Origin: Saposhnikovia divaricata
Lineage: Eukaryota; Streptophyta; Magnoliopsida; Apiales; Apiaceae
Assembly (NCBI GenBank): GCA_036435485.1
Contig: CM071598.1
Span: forward strand, 177,516,148 to 177,580,147
Length of the DNA: 64,000 bases
Direction: 5' to 3'
The position numbers and the translations under genes are program-made. Positions within the stretch are counted from its first letter, which is position 1. Each line of letters starts with the position of its first letter. Below the pieces are notes generated by a model. It did not search any database. It saw only the letters and a program-made list of their open reading frames with translations, and was not told the origin of the DNA. Shown here piece after piece: positions 1 to 11,137 of the stretch.

Positions 1-424
1 CTTTATTTTTATTAATATTAGTAATATATAAATAGAGGAAAAATATAATTGAATTATTTTATTTTAGTAATTTTTGTTTTGCTTGTAAAATTATTTTCTT
101 TGGACACGTGACACAACGCGAGAGTTGTTAAGTGTTATATCTAATTGATTAGCAGGTGTAATTAGAATAACAGACGTCATTAGGGAGAGACTCATAGTGA
201 TGACTAACCTACTCTATTATATAAAGTATTAGCAAAATTCTATTAAATATAGGAGAGATTGTAGATTATATATAGAGGGGGGGAAGAAAAGAACAGAGGG
301 GACGGAGACACGAGAGGGAAAAGAAAATAAAGGTGTTTGTATCCTTCTCTCGGGGCAGGTATTGGAGTAGCATAATCTAAGATATCAATTATCAAGTAAA
401 GTGAAGAGTTTAGAAAAATCTAAC
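1..424. other. AT-rich non-coding DNA left of the MATE exon
   Basis: No exon or ORF of note. If the MATE gene continues to the left this is its first intron. A purine-rich block (about 280-330) and the Helitron-start-like motif near 213 are the only visible structures. Confidence 0.4.
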
Positions 425-628
425 CATGCAAGCTATGCCTGTGACGGTTGCCCATGAGTTAGCAAGAGTAGAGCCAGCCAACTGTAATTGACCGACATGA
501 CCCGCAAACATGACTGAGATAACCGGAACTAGATTGTAGAATATGTTAGTAAAGATCATAGGCAGAGCATATGATATCTGCGTCTTGGCTTCCTTAACAT
601 CCACCACTTTTTCCAACGTCTTTGTCAT
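425..628 (-). CDS. MATE (DETOXIFICATION-type) transporter, first exon, partial gene
   Basis: Sixty-eight codons from the ATG at 626-628 to a donor-like GT at 423-424, where the reading ends in phase 0. The peptide has the MATE N-terminal signature: a hydrophobic first helix starting SYALPMIFTNIFYNLVPV, then FAGHVGQLQLAGSTLANSW and ATVTG. These match the first two membrane segments of plant DTX multidrug and toxic-compound extrusion carriers, which are H+-coupled antiporters of the plasma membrane or tonoplast. Family members have about 450-500 residues and twelve helices, so most of the protein is missing. The rest may lie left of position 1 beyond an intron. Alternatively this is an isolated exon captured by a Helitron (see the 213-1874 entry). 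No further MATE exon is visible in 1-424. Family assignment is secure; whether the gene is functional is unknown. Confidence 0.7.
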
Positions 629-1205
629 CCTTCCTCTCTGTAGTCTGTACCATTAACAGAACATTGGGTACACATATTAATTAATGCCCAATTAGAAAAC
701 CATCCAAACAACCAAAGATCACTAGCTACCAGAGATTGAGATTCGATCACTACCGGATTCGATGATATATCAATGAACAGGAAGTAAATTATACTATAAC
801 TTAAGAATACAATACGATAAAATAATTAAATACATGCACGTTAATTAATTGTTGCTTACTAGAGCTCCTTTGCCGTCTCTTCCTAAAGCCTTAAATGGAT
901 TGAGTGTCACTGAGAATTGCAGTTTACATGTTAAACCCTAGTAGCTAGATCTACTAATAGGAGTGTACGAGTAGTAGTATTATTACTTGAGTACAGAAAG
1001 GTTTAGTACTTGCGTTAAAAAAGGATGGGAATTAAACAACCCGAACCCGAGAAAAGTATTTACTTTTGTTATATTTCAGAAATCTATAACCTTTGTTAAT
1101 AATCTAAATCCATTTTTTATGGTATTACTTTTTTAGTTCGCACTATATTTTGGTTTTATCCCTAAATTCCTATTTCTACAAGAATTCTATGTTGTTTTTT
1201 AATTT

Positions 1206-1315
1206 AAACAAAATAAAAAACCTATTATAACTATAATTCTCTTTTTGAAATTATTTTAATTAAAAAAATAAAAAACCTATTATAACTATAATTCTCTTTC
1301 TGAAATTATTTTAAT
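1206..1315. repeat. 55-bp direct tandem duplication
   Basis: Two adjacent copies, 1206-1260 and 1261-1315, of an AT-rich unit containing CCTATTATAACTATAATTCT and ending TTATTTTAATTAA. They are nearly identical, so the duplication looks recent. There is no coding content. Confidence 0.75.
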
Positions 1316-1938
1316 TAACCGGAGATAAAACACTAGCAGGATAAAACTCCACCAACGGCGTAAAACAGCAGCGGAATCATTGTTATAGATGAAGTTATCA
1401 CCGTCCATCAACGAAATACAAAAAAACGATACTAATCAAATATATTCATATTTACATGGTTCTGATAAATACATTATTTATGCAATTACAGAACTACAAT
1501 TATAATAGAATTCCGATAATTTTTATATTTTATTAAAAGATAAAACAAAATCTTAGGAAATATACGAATTTAGGGGTAAAACTGAAATAAGGGTAAAACC
1601 ATAAAGGTTATAAATAGAGGAAGATATTAATAAAGGTTATAAAGGAATTTAAGATTATAAAGGTTATTAATAAAGGTTATAGATTTGATGATTTCAATTA
1701 TTTTCCAGAAAAATATTAAGGAAGTTGCACTTGATCGTTTTTGTCGCAAATCAAATTTTAGAAATAATTTCAAAAAATAGTAAAATCATAAAAATAATAT
1801 TTATAATAATTTTTCAATTTTAAATTAATAATTTATTTAAATAAATTTTCTTATCGCACGGGCTTAACATCTAGTAATATAAGTAAAAATTTTGACAACA
1901 AGGTTAATCGACTTCTATACGTTTGATTAACAATTACT

Positions 1939-2761
1939 TGCGATCAACAGATGAGTTGTTGATGGCAAAATCTTCACCAAAGCCATCATACGATACTACT
2001 TGCGTATTTGTAAAGGTAACAGAATCTTGAATATGATACTACTTGCTTAAGTAAAATCATACCATATACTATGAAAAAAACCCTATTTTGAGAGTCAGCC
2101 GCGGCCGCCCCCTCCTTCTTCTTCCCCTTTCTCCGCCTTCACTCTTGCTCCCCTCACCTTTCCTCTTTCCTTCCTCACCCTCCTTCATTTTCATCCGTCC
2201 CTCTCATCATCCTAATCTTTTCTTTTTTCCTTCTTAATAAATTCAATAATCTCCATCTTTTTGGGTGGTTTATGTCTCTCCTTGTTGAGAGTTTATTTAT
2301 GTCTCTCCTTTTGGAGTGTTTTGGTCCATCAAAAGTGTTTAAATTGGTATCTTGGAAGATCGGTTCAACTCGCATCGAGGCTGGGTCAGTGGTGGAAATT
2401 GCAAAAGCTCACATTTCACAATCAAAATTTGTTCTTATTGGGAATCCCTTTTTCGGCATGTATATGGGTGCTGATTATTTTGAACATTGGGCTACAGATG
2501 ATGCTTATGTGAAGGTCAATTGCGATGCTACTGGTTTCATAATTGATATTGGTTGGATTGTTCAAGGTGTCATTGTAATACTTTTTCGTTTTAAGAATTT
2601 GAATATTCTATGTGTTAAGCAATCTGTTAACAAAACGACTATTTGTTTAGCTCGTTTTTTGTTTCACAATCAGATTGTGGTTGCCAATTCGGGGGTTTGT
2701 CCCGTTTGGATTCCGATATTTTAATATATAATACTACTTGCTTTTCGTCAAAAAAAAAAAA
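1939..2761 (+). mobile_element. LINE-derived retroposon with poly-A tail and 10-bp TSD
   Basis: The segment ends in a poly-A run (2750-2763) and is flanked by the 10-bp repeat AACAATTACT at 1929-1938 and 2762-2771, as expected of target-primed retroposition. The region 2400-2724 encodes, in one frame, the decayed C-terminal RNase H tail of a plant LINE: YVKVNCDAT, a degenerate GWIV..GVIV strand, then NKTTICLARF, which corresponds to the usual NxVAHxLAR end. The 5' part has a GC- and C/T-rich block (2096-2170). A homologous 3' end lies on the minus strand at 19904-20450. The copy is far too short to be autonomous. Confidence 0.65.
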
Positions 2762-2919
2762 AACAATTACTAACGCGAGGGTTACAGCAGAGAATAGCTA
2801 AATACTTCAACAGTCATAAAAAAAGTGAAATTATATTTGTAGTACCCTCTGAAGTCTGAAATTTCAGCCAAAAGCACAAGGTTACTAATGAAAATTTTCT
2901 AAAAAGGATTTAGGGCCTG

Positions 2920-3405
2920 TTTGTTTTAGCTTTTTACTGTTAATTTATGGTTTATAAGGTCATAAGTCCTTATGGGGGTGTTTGATAAAATAAGTTTTAG
3001 CTAAACTTATGACTTATAAGTTCATAAGTTGAATGTTAGGAATTCTTAACTTTCAACTTATAACTTATAACTTATTCTCGATATACGTAATATATAATAT
3101 CCTTCAAATCTTCAAAACCTTATAGTTCTCGATCCATTCATTAGAAAATTGATATGTATATATCAAATTTTCCTATTCATCGAGATCTATCCATTGATAT
3201 TCATTGTTATATATAAAAAAACAAGTATTTTGAAAATTATAAAGAAAAAGTTAACTTATAACTTCTGATTTACCCAAACAGTCTACTGATTATAAGTTCT
3301 GATTTACCCAACACTCTAATCTCTATTCTACTTATCACTTATACGACATAAGTGCTTATAAGTCATAAACTACTCACTTTAAGATACCCCAAACATACAC
3401 TTAGT
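2920..3405. mobile_element. MITE-like inverted-repeat element
   Basis: Long imperfect inverted repeats face each other. The left arm has GGGTGTTTGAT and GACTTATAAG near 2975-3025; the right arm has CTTATAAGTCATAAAC and CCCCAAACATAC near 3355-3402. The TATAAGT-rich arms and the GGTGTTTG-type terminus are typical of common plant MITEs. No clean target-site duplication could be fixed, so the exact ends are approximate. Confidence 0.5.
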
Positions 3406-3544
3406 TGCGTTTTCAGGATCCATTCGATCTAGCATTCCATTACGCTCTTTTTTTCCTTTTTTTTTTTCTATTACGCTCGTATTTTAGTTGCTACAAATCT
3501 GCAATTATGATTGGGGATTTTTTAATTATATGATTTTAATATAA

Positions 3545-4240
3545 CTAACTTAAACCCGTACGATGCACAAATATTCTTTAATATTATATGATTTTATCGA
3601 TAATTTGAACGAATTTTTTATGATGTAAATTTTGTAAGTTAAATTTTTAAATGATATATATTGATCACATTATTTCTAAAATAGGAATAATTTAATTATA
3701 CGTTTTAGCTGAAAAAGGTAACCAGTCAATTATTAATTATTAAGTATAATGATATTATTTTATTAAACACAATTATCCGTGATACTATTGGAAAATAAGA
3801 GGTTTTAGTAAGAGAAAATATAAAAGGTAACTGGTTAGTTATGACAATGTAATTTTTTAGTTATTAGTAATCATAATAATATTATTTTATTTTATTAAAT
3901 ATAATTGCCTGTAATATATTTATAATATAAAGAGAAAAATGGTCCTACAGTTAACAGTAGGGAATTTCCTAAAGTTAAGCTATCAAAACTACGTAGTTTT
4001 GATGAATTTTTTTATTTATTTAGAAGGGTCCCGCAGGGGCATTATTGATTGTGCATATGTGTCACAATCTTAATGGTTAACTTTAGGAAAATTTCCTAAA
4101 GTTAACTATAGGAACATATTACCCTAATATAAAAGATAACGTGTTTTACCTAAAAATGAAATTAATTATTTATTAAAAAAATAGAAAAGTTAACAAATTT
4201 TTATCTATAATAAATAATTAAGTAAGGATAATTAAGTAAG
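3545..4240 (-). mobile_element. Remnant of a repeat-rich Helitron, interrupted by a MITE
   Basis: The left end reads CTAACTTAAACCCGTACGAT after A. On the minus strand this is a degenerate Helitron 3' hairpin ending GTTAG|T, as in the element at 45106. The interior has the same modules as the Helitrons at 45.1-47.4 and 52.6-54.6 kb (AAGGTAAC, TTATTTTATTAAA, GTGATA). No 5' TCTATAC terminus was found on the right, so the copy is truncated or decayed. Confidence 0.5.
3932..4124. mobile_element. 193-bp MULE-type MITE with 9-bp TSD
   Basis: The perfect direct repeat TAATATAAA (3923-3931 and 4125-4133) flanks a segment with inverted ends. GGTCCTACAGTTAAC on the left faces GTTAACTATAGGAAC on the right, with a second inner match around TTTCCTAAAGTTAA. 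A 9-bp duplication is characteristic of Mutator-like elements. There is no coding capacity. It sits inside the decayed Helitron. Confidence 0.65.
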
Positions 4241-4497
4241 AAAAAAAAAGTTGGATTTTTTTAGATCGTGTCAAATATTTTTGGATAATTACGCCTATAT
4301 TTTATGTGACTTAACTTGTAATAGTATTGTAACAATTTTGTATTAGAATTTTCGAGATTACATTTTGGTATTGTATTTTTGGTTGGAACTAACATTTCCA
4401 AGAAGTGCAGGATGTTACAATTGGGGTTAGACATCACCCTTCTGCTATTGCAAAATGAATAGTTTGAAGCTTCTAGAGTTTTAGTATTTCACCACTA

Positions 4498-5144
4498 CAG
4501 TAAAATCTCGTTAAATTAATACTCGATAAATTAATAATCTCTTTAAGTTAATAATTTCTTCCGGTCTCAACTTGGGCTAGTTCAAAAAATGATCAATTTC
4601 GATAAGATAATAAGATAATAATTTTTTTGAAAACCCTATATAAATATATGGTCCCAATAATATTATAAATTAATAATTCCTTTATAATCATAAAAATATA
4701 TGTATTACCCTTTGTACAATATAATTCTAGGGTTCTTAAAATTTGAATATATATGAAACTCATCTTTAACCATCTTTGTTGCATCCAAAAGTTCGAATGT
4801 GGTGTTTTCGTAAAGCATTAAAAAGTTATTAATCAATGTTTTTGATGTCTTGGATGCTTCTTTAGGTTATCCTTGATGTCATCTAAATATACATGGATAT
4901 TTACTTTGAATCTCGCAAATACTCATTAAATTTGTAAACAATATGTATTGAATTAATTGAATTAAGTATAAAACATAAACTGTACAATTCATTCTATTTA
5001 AATGTACATAATTGGAAATTAATTTTCTTTGATGTCAAAAATTCTCTATAAATTAATAATTATTAATTTATCGATTAATTAATACCTCTCTAAATTAATA
5101 GAATTCTCCGGTCCCAACTATACTAATTTATAGAGGTTTTACTG
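4498..5144. mobile_element. pogo/Emigrant-like MITE (Tc1-mariner superfamily)
   Basis: The left terminus CAGTAAAATCTCGTTAAATT and right terminus TATAGAGGTTTTACTG are inverted repeats of the CAGTAAAACCTCTATAAATTA type known from Emigrant/Lemi1. Both sides are flanked by TA (4496-4497 and 5145-5146). Subterminal blocks TCTTCCGGTCTCAACTTGGG and CTCCGGTCCCAACTATACTA also face each other. At 647 bp and without a transposase ORF, it is a non-autonomous copy. Confidence 0.85.
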
Positions 5145-5479
5145 TACCACCATTTCAGCAAATGCGTAGCTCTACCATTTTTTATAAATCGGAAAAGTCT
5201 GTTTTTCAGGTTTTCCCTTGCATAATTTTGAAAATTTAACACTCCATCTCTAATTATGCTCCCATAGGGCTGCTCCTACTTTTATTTTCAGCTTGTTTAT
5301 TTATATGCTCACATATAATACTATTGATTGATATTTAACCTTTTGAATAATTTACTATCAAGTCCTCTTTCTAGCAAAATCTTTTCTCCTTATTTAAAAA
5401 GAATGGATACTAAGTAAATTGTTGGATTTTAACTTTTCCATTTTAGTTGAGTATTTTAGCACATAATGAACCTTTCTCC

Positions 5480-6060
5480 CAAATCCTGCTAGTTCTCGGC
5501 AAATGTGTGTCTGCGATTGGAATGAGCAATACAGAAATCAACGACTCATGCTGTAGACAACATTATAGGACGATCCTTGATTTTCCTTTTCTGTATGAAG
5601 ATCATCTTCACTTTGAGCTGCTACATAATGAAGTTCTTCTCACTTAGCAAGCGACACAGCCACACAGGATAATTTCGTGTTCACATGCAAGTTGTGAAAT
5701 CCAGTAGAAGCTAGTTGTGAATTACGTAGAGGCCATTAAACAGAGTACATAATTAATAATTGTATTACACATTATGAAAAAAGAGTACAACTATTGCAAT
5801 CATAAATGAGAAAATTTTCCAACTTTATAATACATAGCAGTATGCAAATTTCACTGCATCATTGTATAATTGGAGGTTGTTTTTCACTTTACGGTAAGAT
5901 GTTCTGGATATAATGCCGATCCAAGGCAATACATAGAGAACATTTATCATAGAAGGGGCAAGAACATAGAGGTTGTAAGCATGTATGATACATAGAGTCA
6001 TAGAGGTTGTATCAGCTGGTTTTCTTGTAATATATATGAACTTTAAGGGCAACAACCTAA
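5480..6060. repeat. Segment duplicated at 33.9-34.35 kb
   Basis: Runs such as GTGTGTCTGCGATTGGAATG, CATTAAACAGAGTAC and GGTTGTTTTTCACTTTACGG recur in the same order and orientation at 33900-34350. The distant copy lies next to a MATE pseudogene fragment, so this block may be flanking DNA of an old MATE copy. No convincing ORF is present. Confidence 0.7.
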
Positions 6061-7416
6061 AATGAAGTATTTACTGTACAAAAGGGGCAAGAGACACTAT
6101 TATATCATTACCAGGAACATAGCAAAGTTGTAAGCATGTATGATACATCCACAAGTAATTAGTTTTAGACTTCTAGTATCCAAGTCTACAAAACTTCAAA
6201 ACATACATCGTCTCAAACAAGAAATAAAAAACTGAACAGAATAAACAACTTTCCAGCAACACTTTGCTGGTTTGCAGTAGCAACCGGAACCTGAAAACAG
6301 CTGGAATAATCTACTAATTGGAGGCTTCCAGCAGCTGGAACCTGAAAACAGAACGAATACATATAATAAACAATTTGCAGCAGGGAAGAAAAAGAATGCA
6401 AGTTAGTAGATTACTACATCAAGTTCCAGAACAATGCAGATAAAACAAACAGTAGGGCTGAGCAAACAAGTATAACAATTTCAACTCGACAAACAAGTGA
6501 TACTCTTCCGGATTAAAGATAAACTCTTTCATAATATCAAATTATCAATCTTAGGCCAACCACAAACAGTAGTGCTGATCCATATTACAGTAAAACTCAC
6601 CAACTAGCCCAGTAACTTATACTTTGCATAAAAGTATAAGAATTTGGGTGAGTTTTTTAGTCAAAAACAGTTCTTAAAAAAAGTTCTTAAAAAAATAGAA
6701 ATATTCAGTTTGGTTGGGCAGGCAGTGTAGGAAAAAACAGTAAGAAACAAAAAGTCATTATTAGAATTTGCATAAAAGAACCACTAAGAAGTAAGAAAGC
6801 AGTAATGTTTCTACAATATCATAAGAAACATATTTCCTTGAGTACATTTGTTCTCAGAGTGGAAGATAAACGAAAGACCAATCTGTAGCCATGTCTATCA
6901 TTCTGACATGAGAAAAGTTGAAGATTCCGGCAAAAGAGGCTTTGCATCTTAAGCTTTCCTGATAAATATCATCTACCAGCTTAAAAGCATGATTTTCGTG
7001 TATACAACATGTGTCTGTAACAATTTGGTTCACACATGTTCCTCGAGCAATAAGTAATTAAATTCAATGGCCAACTCCAATACAGCAGATACCTTGTGTA
7101 ATAATGTAGTTGTTCCATATACAGGACATCAAGAAGGAGAAAGACATAGAACTTGAGAAACACAGGGAATAAACTGAGTTTAAAGCACTATCTGGAATCT
7201 GTACATGAGCTATATACTTACCTCTCATTATGATTAACTATCAAAGGTTATAAATATCTAAAGAGCCTGAGACTCTTCCCGGGTCTCTAGCAACAGCCAT
7301 AAACTATTTATAAACACCATACAAGCAAAATCATTGCATAGCAATTCACATACTGAAGACAAAAGGCATATTAACATAATCTTGTATGAAAACTTTTTTT
7401 ATCTTTTCATCTACAC
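6061..7416. other. Intergenic DNA, no gene recognised
   Basis: Moderately AT-rich sequence without a supported exon. A short direct repeat around CAGCTGGAA.CTGAAAACAG occurs at about 6290-6350. Confidence 0.5.
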
Positions 7417-9499
7417 CAAGGTTATTAAGTCGCCAAATCGAGCTCGGTGTCCGGGTACCTTGGAATCGACTAGTCGAAAAAAGTCGACAAGTCGTGATAT
7501 ACATATATTTTTAGTAATTAAAATATAAACTAATCAAACGTAGTCATCCATCTTGAAATCATGGAAATCTCCATCTCCTCCTTCAGTATTATCATTGCAG
7601 GATAAGAGACTGAAGATGGCAGAAGCAGTGAAGTGATGAGTTGATATACTAAAGCAGACTGATCACTGAAGAATGTAAATAGCAATTTACTGTAAAAACT
7701 AAAAACAAATAAAAGTGTAAAATTGTGATTCAGTATAATGATTTGCGGTGGATAAAAACAAGTTTTGAATAATGATTTGTTTATGGAAAATGATTTATGT
7801 TAATGATTACATCAATCAATCATCAATCAATCATCAATATATATATATATATAAAGGAGGATAGCGGGAGTTTAGGTGGCGCTCAAATATCGTCTCAATC
7901 GATTTTTCTAATTTTCTAGAATTTTAAACAATAACAAATATAAAAATATCAATTAGCATATTAGAAGTAGAATAGGTGTTCGAATTTATAAAGGAGAAGA
8001 GTTCGAATTTATAGGAAAGACATATGATTAGAAGTTCTATTGGAAGTATAATAAGTATTTATAAGGCATACGATTAAAAGTTCTATTGGAAGTAAAATAG
8101 GAGTTCGAATTTATAGAGAATAAGAGTTCGATTTTATAGAAAAAATATATAAATAAAAGTTCTACAAAAAATATATAAATAAAAGTTCTACTAGAACTAG
8201 AATAGGTGTTTGAATATATAGAGCAAACATATAATTAAATATTTTTATAGAAAGTACGATCTTCTTAAATTATATATTTTTTTATATAAGTTAATTATAC
8301 TTATATTAGGAAAATTTATTCATAAATCCAATACTATTGTCATGATATATATATATATATATAAAGGAGGATAGCGGGAGTTTAGGTGGCGCTCTAATAT
8401 CGTCTCAATCGATTTTTCTAATTTTCTAGAATTTTAAACACTAACAAATATAAAAATATCAATTAGCATATTAGAAGTAGAATAGGTGTTCGAATTTATA
8501 AAGGAGAAGAGTTCGAATTTATAGGAAAGACATATGATTAGAAGTTCTATTGGAAGTATAATAAATATTTATAAGTTATACGATTAAAAGTTCTATTGGA
8601 AGTAAAATAGGAGTTCGAATTTATAGAGAATAAGAGTTCGATTTTATAGAAAAAATATATAAATAAAAGTTCTACAAAAAATATATAAATAAAAGTTCTA
8701 ATAGAACTAGAATAGGTGTTTGAATATATAGAGCAGACATATAATTAAATATTTTATAGAAAGTATGATCTTCTTAAATTATATATTTTTTTATATAAAT
8801 TAATTATACTTATATTAGGAAAATTTATTCATAAATCCAATACTATTGTCATGAAAAAAGTCACCGTATTTAAAAAGAAAAGAATTGATATGTTTAAGTA
8901 ATAAAAGAACAATGAGTAAAAGAACAATCTTATGCAGAAATCCTAAATAAATACAGGAGTATCTATAATATAAAGAGAAAATAAGATGTGTTTTCATTTT
9001 CTAAAACTCCAAAATTTTAGAAAATCTAGAGAAAGTATAAATTGGAATTCATTCTATTTTTTAGGTTTTGATTTTAAGGAAAAAAATTGTTGTGTAAGAT
9101 AAGTATCAATAAAAATTATGTTTTTGTGTGTAAAGAAGTATTAAAATTAAATAAAAGATATAAAAAAAAGTGATTAAAAGGACGTTTTTTGGTTAAAGGT
9201 TTAACTTAAAACTGGAAAATACACACACTGTGTATATATACATACGCATATATAAACAAACTAAGAAAGAACAAAGAAAGAGAAGAAGAGAGAGGGAAAA
9301 GAAGAGAGAACAACAAAGAAAGAGAAGAAGAGAGAAGAATAGCTTACCAGAGATGAGAGATGAGCCGCCGTGGTAAAAAAACGTAAGTTTTAAGGTTAAA
9401 ACCCCCTTTTTTGTTAATTCGGGTCGGGCGGATCCGGGTTTTATCCAAGGGTCGACTTTTGCAGTAACTCGGGGCTAGTCGCTCGACGTGACAACCTTG
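7417..9499. mobile_element. hAT-superfamily element with 8-bp TSD
   Basis: ATCTACAC occurs directly at 7409-7416 and 9500-9507. The enclosed segment starts CAAGGTTATTAAGTCGCC and ends GACGTGACAACCTTG, giving inverted termini CAAGGTT...AACCTTG. Both subterminal regions are rich in GTCGA/TCGAC motifs, as is usual for hAT transposase binding. An 8-bp duplication fits hAT. No transposase frame survives, so the copy is non-autonomous. Much of the interior is the 510-bp tandem duplication described separately. Confidence 0.75.
7836..8854. repeat. 510-bp tandem duplication inside the hAT element
   Basis: Two head-to-tail copies (about 7836-8345 and 8346-8854). Each begins with an AT dinucleotide run followed by AAAGGAGGATAGCGGGAGTT and ends ACTATTGTCATGA. 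The copies differ at only a handful of positions, so duplication followed or accompanied a recent transposition. Confidence 0.9.
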
Positions 9500-9611
9500 A
9501 TCTACACGTATATTTCGATATTCCGTGTTCAACAGTATCATATTTGCTATCCTAGTTAGGAGTTTCTGATCATATGCTGGTGGAATTGATGAGTGATTAC
9601 CCTCTCTTTAA

Positions 9612-9899
9612 TTTTTTGATGATTTTTTTGAAGGAGCATCAGAGGATCAAATTGAGGATATAAGGTATGCTAATGAAGACAGCGAGATAAATAGTTCAAA
9701 TGATAATGAATCTTACTGTGGCTCAAGTAGTTACGAAGAGGACAATGATGATAATGACACTGAAGGCAATATAGACTGGATTGAGGATGACGAAGAAACT
9801 GACCATGACTTGAAGAAAAAAGTTGAGGCATTCATCTCTAAGGTCATACAAGGATGGAAGGAAGAATTAATGAGTGATAAAACAACACTGTATATGTAA
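9612..9899 (+). pseudogene. 3' part of an acidic DUF761-like gene
   Basis: This open frame without its own ATG ends at TAA (9897-9899). The N-terminal part is strongly acidic and Ser/Asn-rich (EDNDDNDTEGN, EDDEETDH). It ends with LKKKVEAFISKVIQGWKEEL, which resembles the short C-terminal motif of plant DUF761 proteins (LxxRVExFIxKV). Function of that family is poorly known. A 3' splice site may lie near 9631 or 9640, since upstream frames close at 9609. The hAT element at 7417-9499 lies just upstream, and no 5' exon was found beyond it. It may be a fragment or a terminal exon. Confidence 0.45.
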
Positions 9900-11137
9900 G
9901 CTACTTGATATGTAAATGTGTAAAGTCATAGTCCAGTTGCAAATATCTATTATAACTTCCATCGTGACCTGCACATATGGCCCAAATGCCAATCCCATGA
10001 CGGCGCACATTTGACCTACTTAACAATCCTATGACTTAGCTCTGGAGTTTGGTGAATAAATTCTAACCTAACAAAACATACAAAATTACACAACATATCC
10101 CACTAACTCGGATGAAGGATCTCCGATGTATGACCTTACTCCTACTCCAAGAGGTGGAGAACTTTTATCCGTGAAGACCCCCGGCTCAAGTCTGGTAAAT
10201 ATTCACATTCTATTTTAGACTTTACGTTGCCTACTGTAACTAGTTCTCGGAATAGCCATATATCTTGGTTGAGGATGTTAATCTCTTCTCCTGTCTTCCA
10301 CTTCCATTTTGCACTTCCGAGTTGGTGATTTAGTTTTAGCATTTACTTAACGAACAAAACTACTATAATAGTGGCGATGGGAGTAGGGATCCTCACTTTT
10401 TTCAAAAGTTTTAAAGATATAACTGTCAAGTACCAAATGTTCTAGAAAGTTTACATGTTCATATGAAGTTGCACTAACACTTGAGATAAGATATGGCAAA
10501 AACTGGTATAGCTGCAAGATCTTGCGATAAAAAATATTGAAATCTAAGGATTGATAAGATAAGAAAAAGTAAATGCATTTAGAGAAAGGATATCAACAGA
10601 AACACCTGTGATGAAGGGAACAAGGTAAAAACTAAAAACTATATAAACTATGACTGTACACTATATCTGCAACATCTATATTCCAGCCTGAATATTATCA
10701 CTTACTGGGAAGTAACAACATCGTGTTTTTTTTTTATGCATACTTGTGTATTTTTTTTAACTTGAATGCATGAACTTTGACTACGATACACCATATGGAA
10801 CACCCACTCACCTTCCTATTACACAAATTTCCAAGTGAAGTAGGAGAGTCCGAAGACCACAAACAAAACTAAAGGACAACATTGATTGATGTGATCAGTT
10901 ACTAAAATCATAATAATCATTGCCACAGAAATTAACCAAATCTGACAGTTACATAGATCCCGGAAAGACAAAAATGATGTATAAGCAACACAAAAGATGT
11001 TGAAAAAATAAACACTTATGTGCAATATTCTTAAATTTTTTGAGAATCATACAAGTTAAACAGTTAATTCTGGGAAACATATTGAACTACATAACAGATA
11101 CCAGCCAATATGGTACACAAAAAGCAAGTACACTAAC
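9900..11137. other. Intergenic or intronic DNA, no gene recognised
   Basis: No convincing coding exon. The minus-strand gene at 11138-11785 should continue into this interval, because its last recognised exon ends in phase 2. No following exon could be chosen with confidence; one acceptor-like site precedes a short frame near 10875. Confidence 0.4.

Larger units (their letters stand above)
213..1874 (+). mobile_element. Possible non-autonomous Helitron enclosing a MATE exon
   Basis: The right end reads TCGCACGGGCTTAACATCTAG and is followed by T. This is the Helitron 3' pattern of a CACGGG half-palindrome about ten bases before CTAG|T, also seen at 19774 and 62339 in this window. A candidate 5' end TCTATTATATAAAGTATTAG lies at 213, but it is preceded by C, not A, and the left half of the 3' hairpin has decayed. 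The 3' end is fairly convincing; the 5' end and hence the full span are tentative. The span contains the MATE first exon and a 55-bp tandem duplication. Confidence 0.35.

Noticed and set aside
10142..10342. Minus-strand 66-codon frame with a LINE-like stretch (KWKTGEEINILNQDIW)
   Set aside because: Resemblance to the LINE linker region is weak and short, with no neighbouring LINE sequence; not reported as an element.
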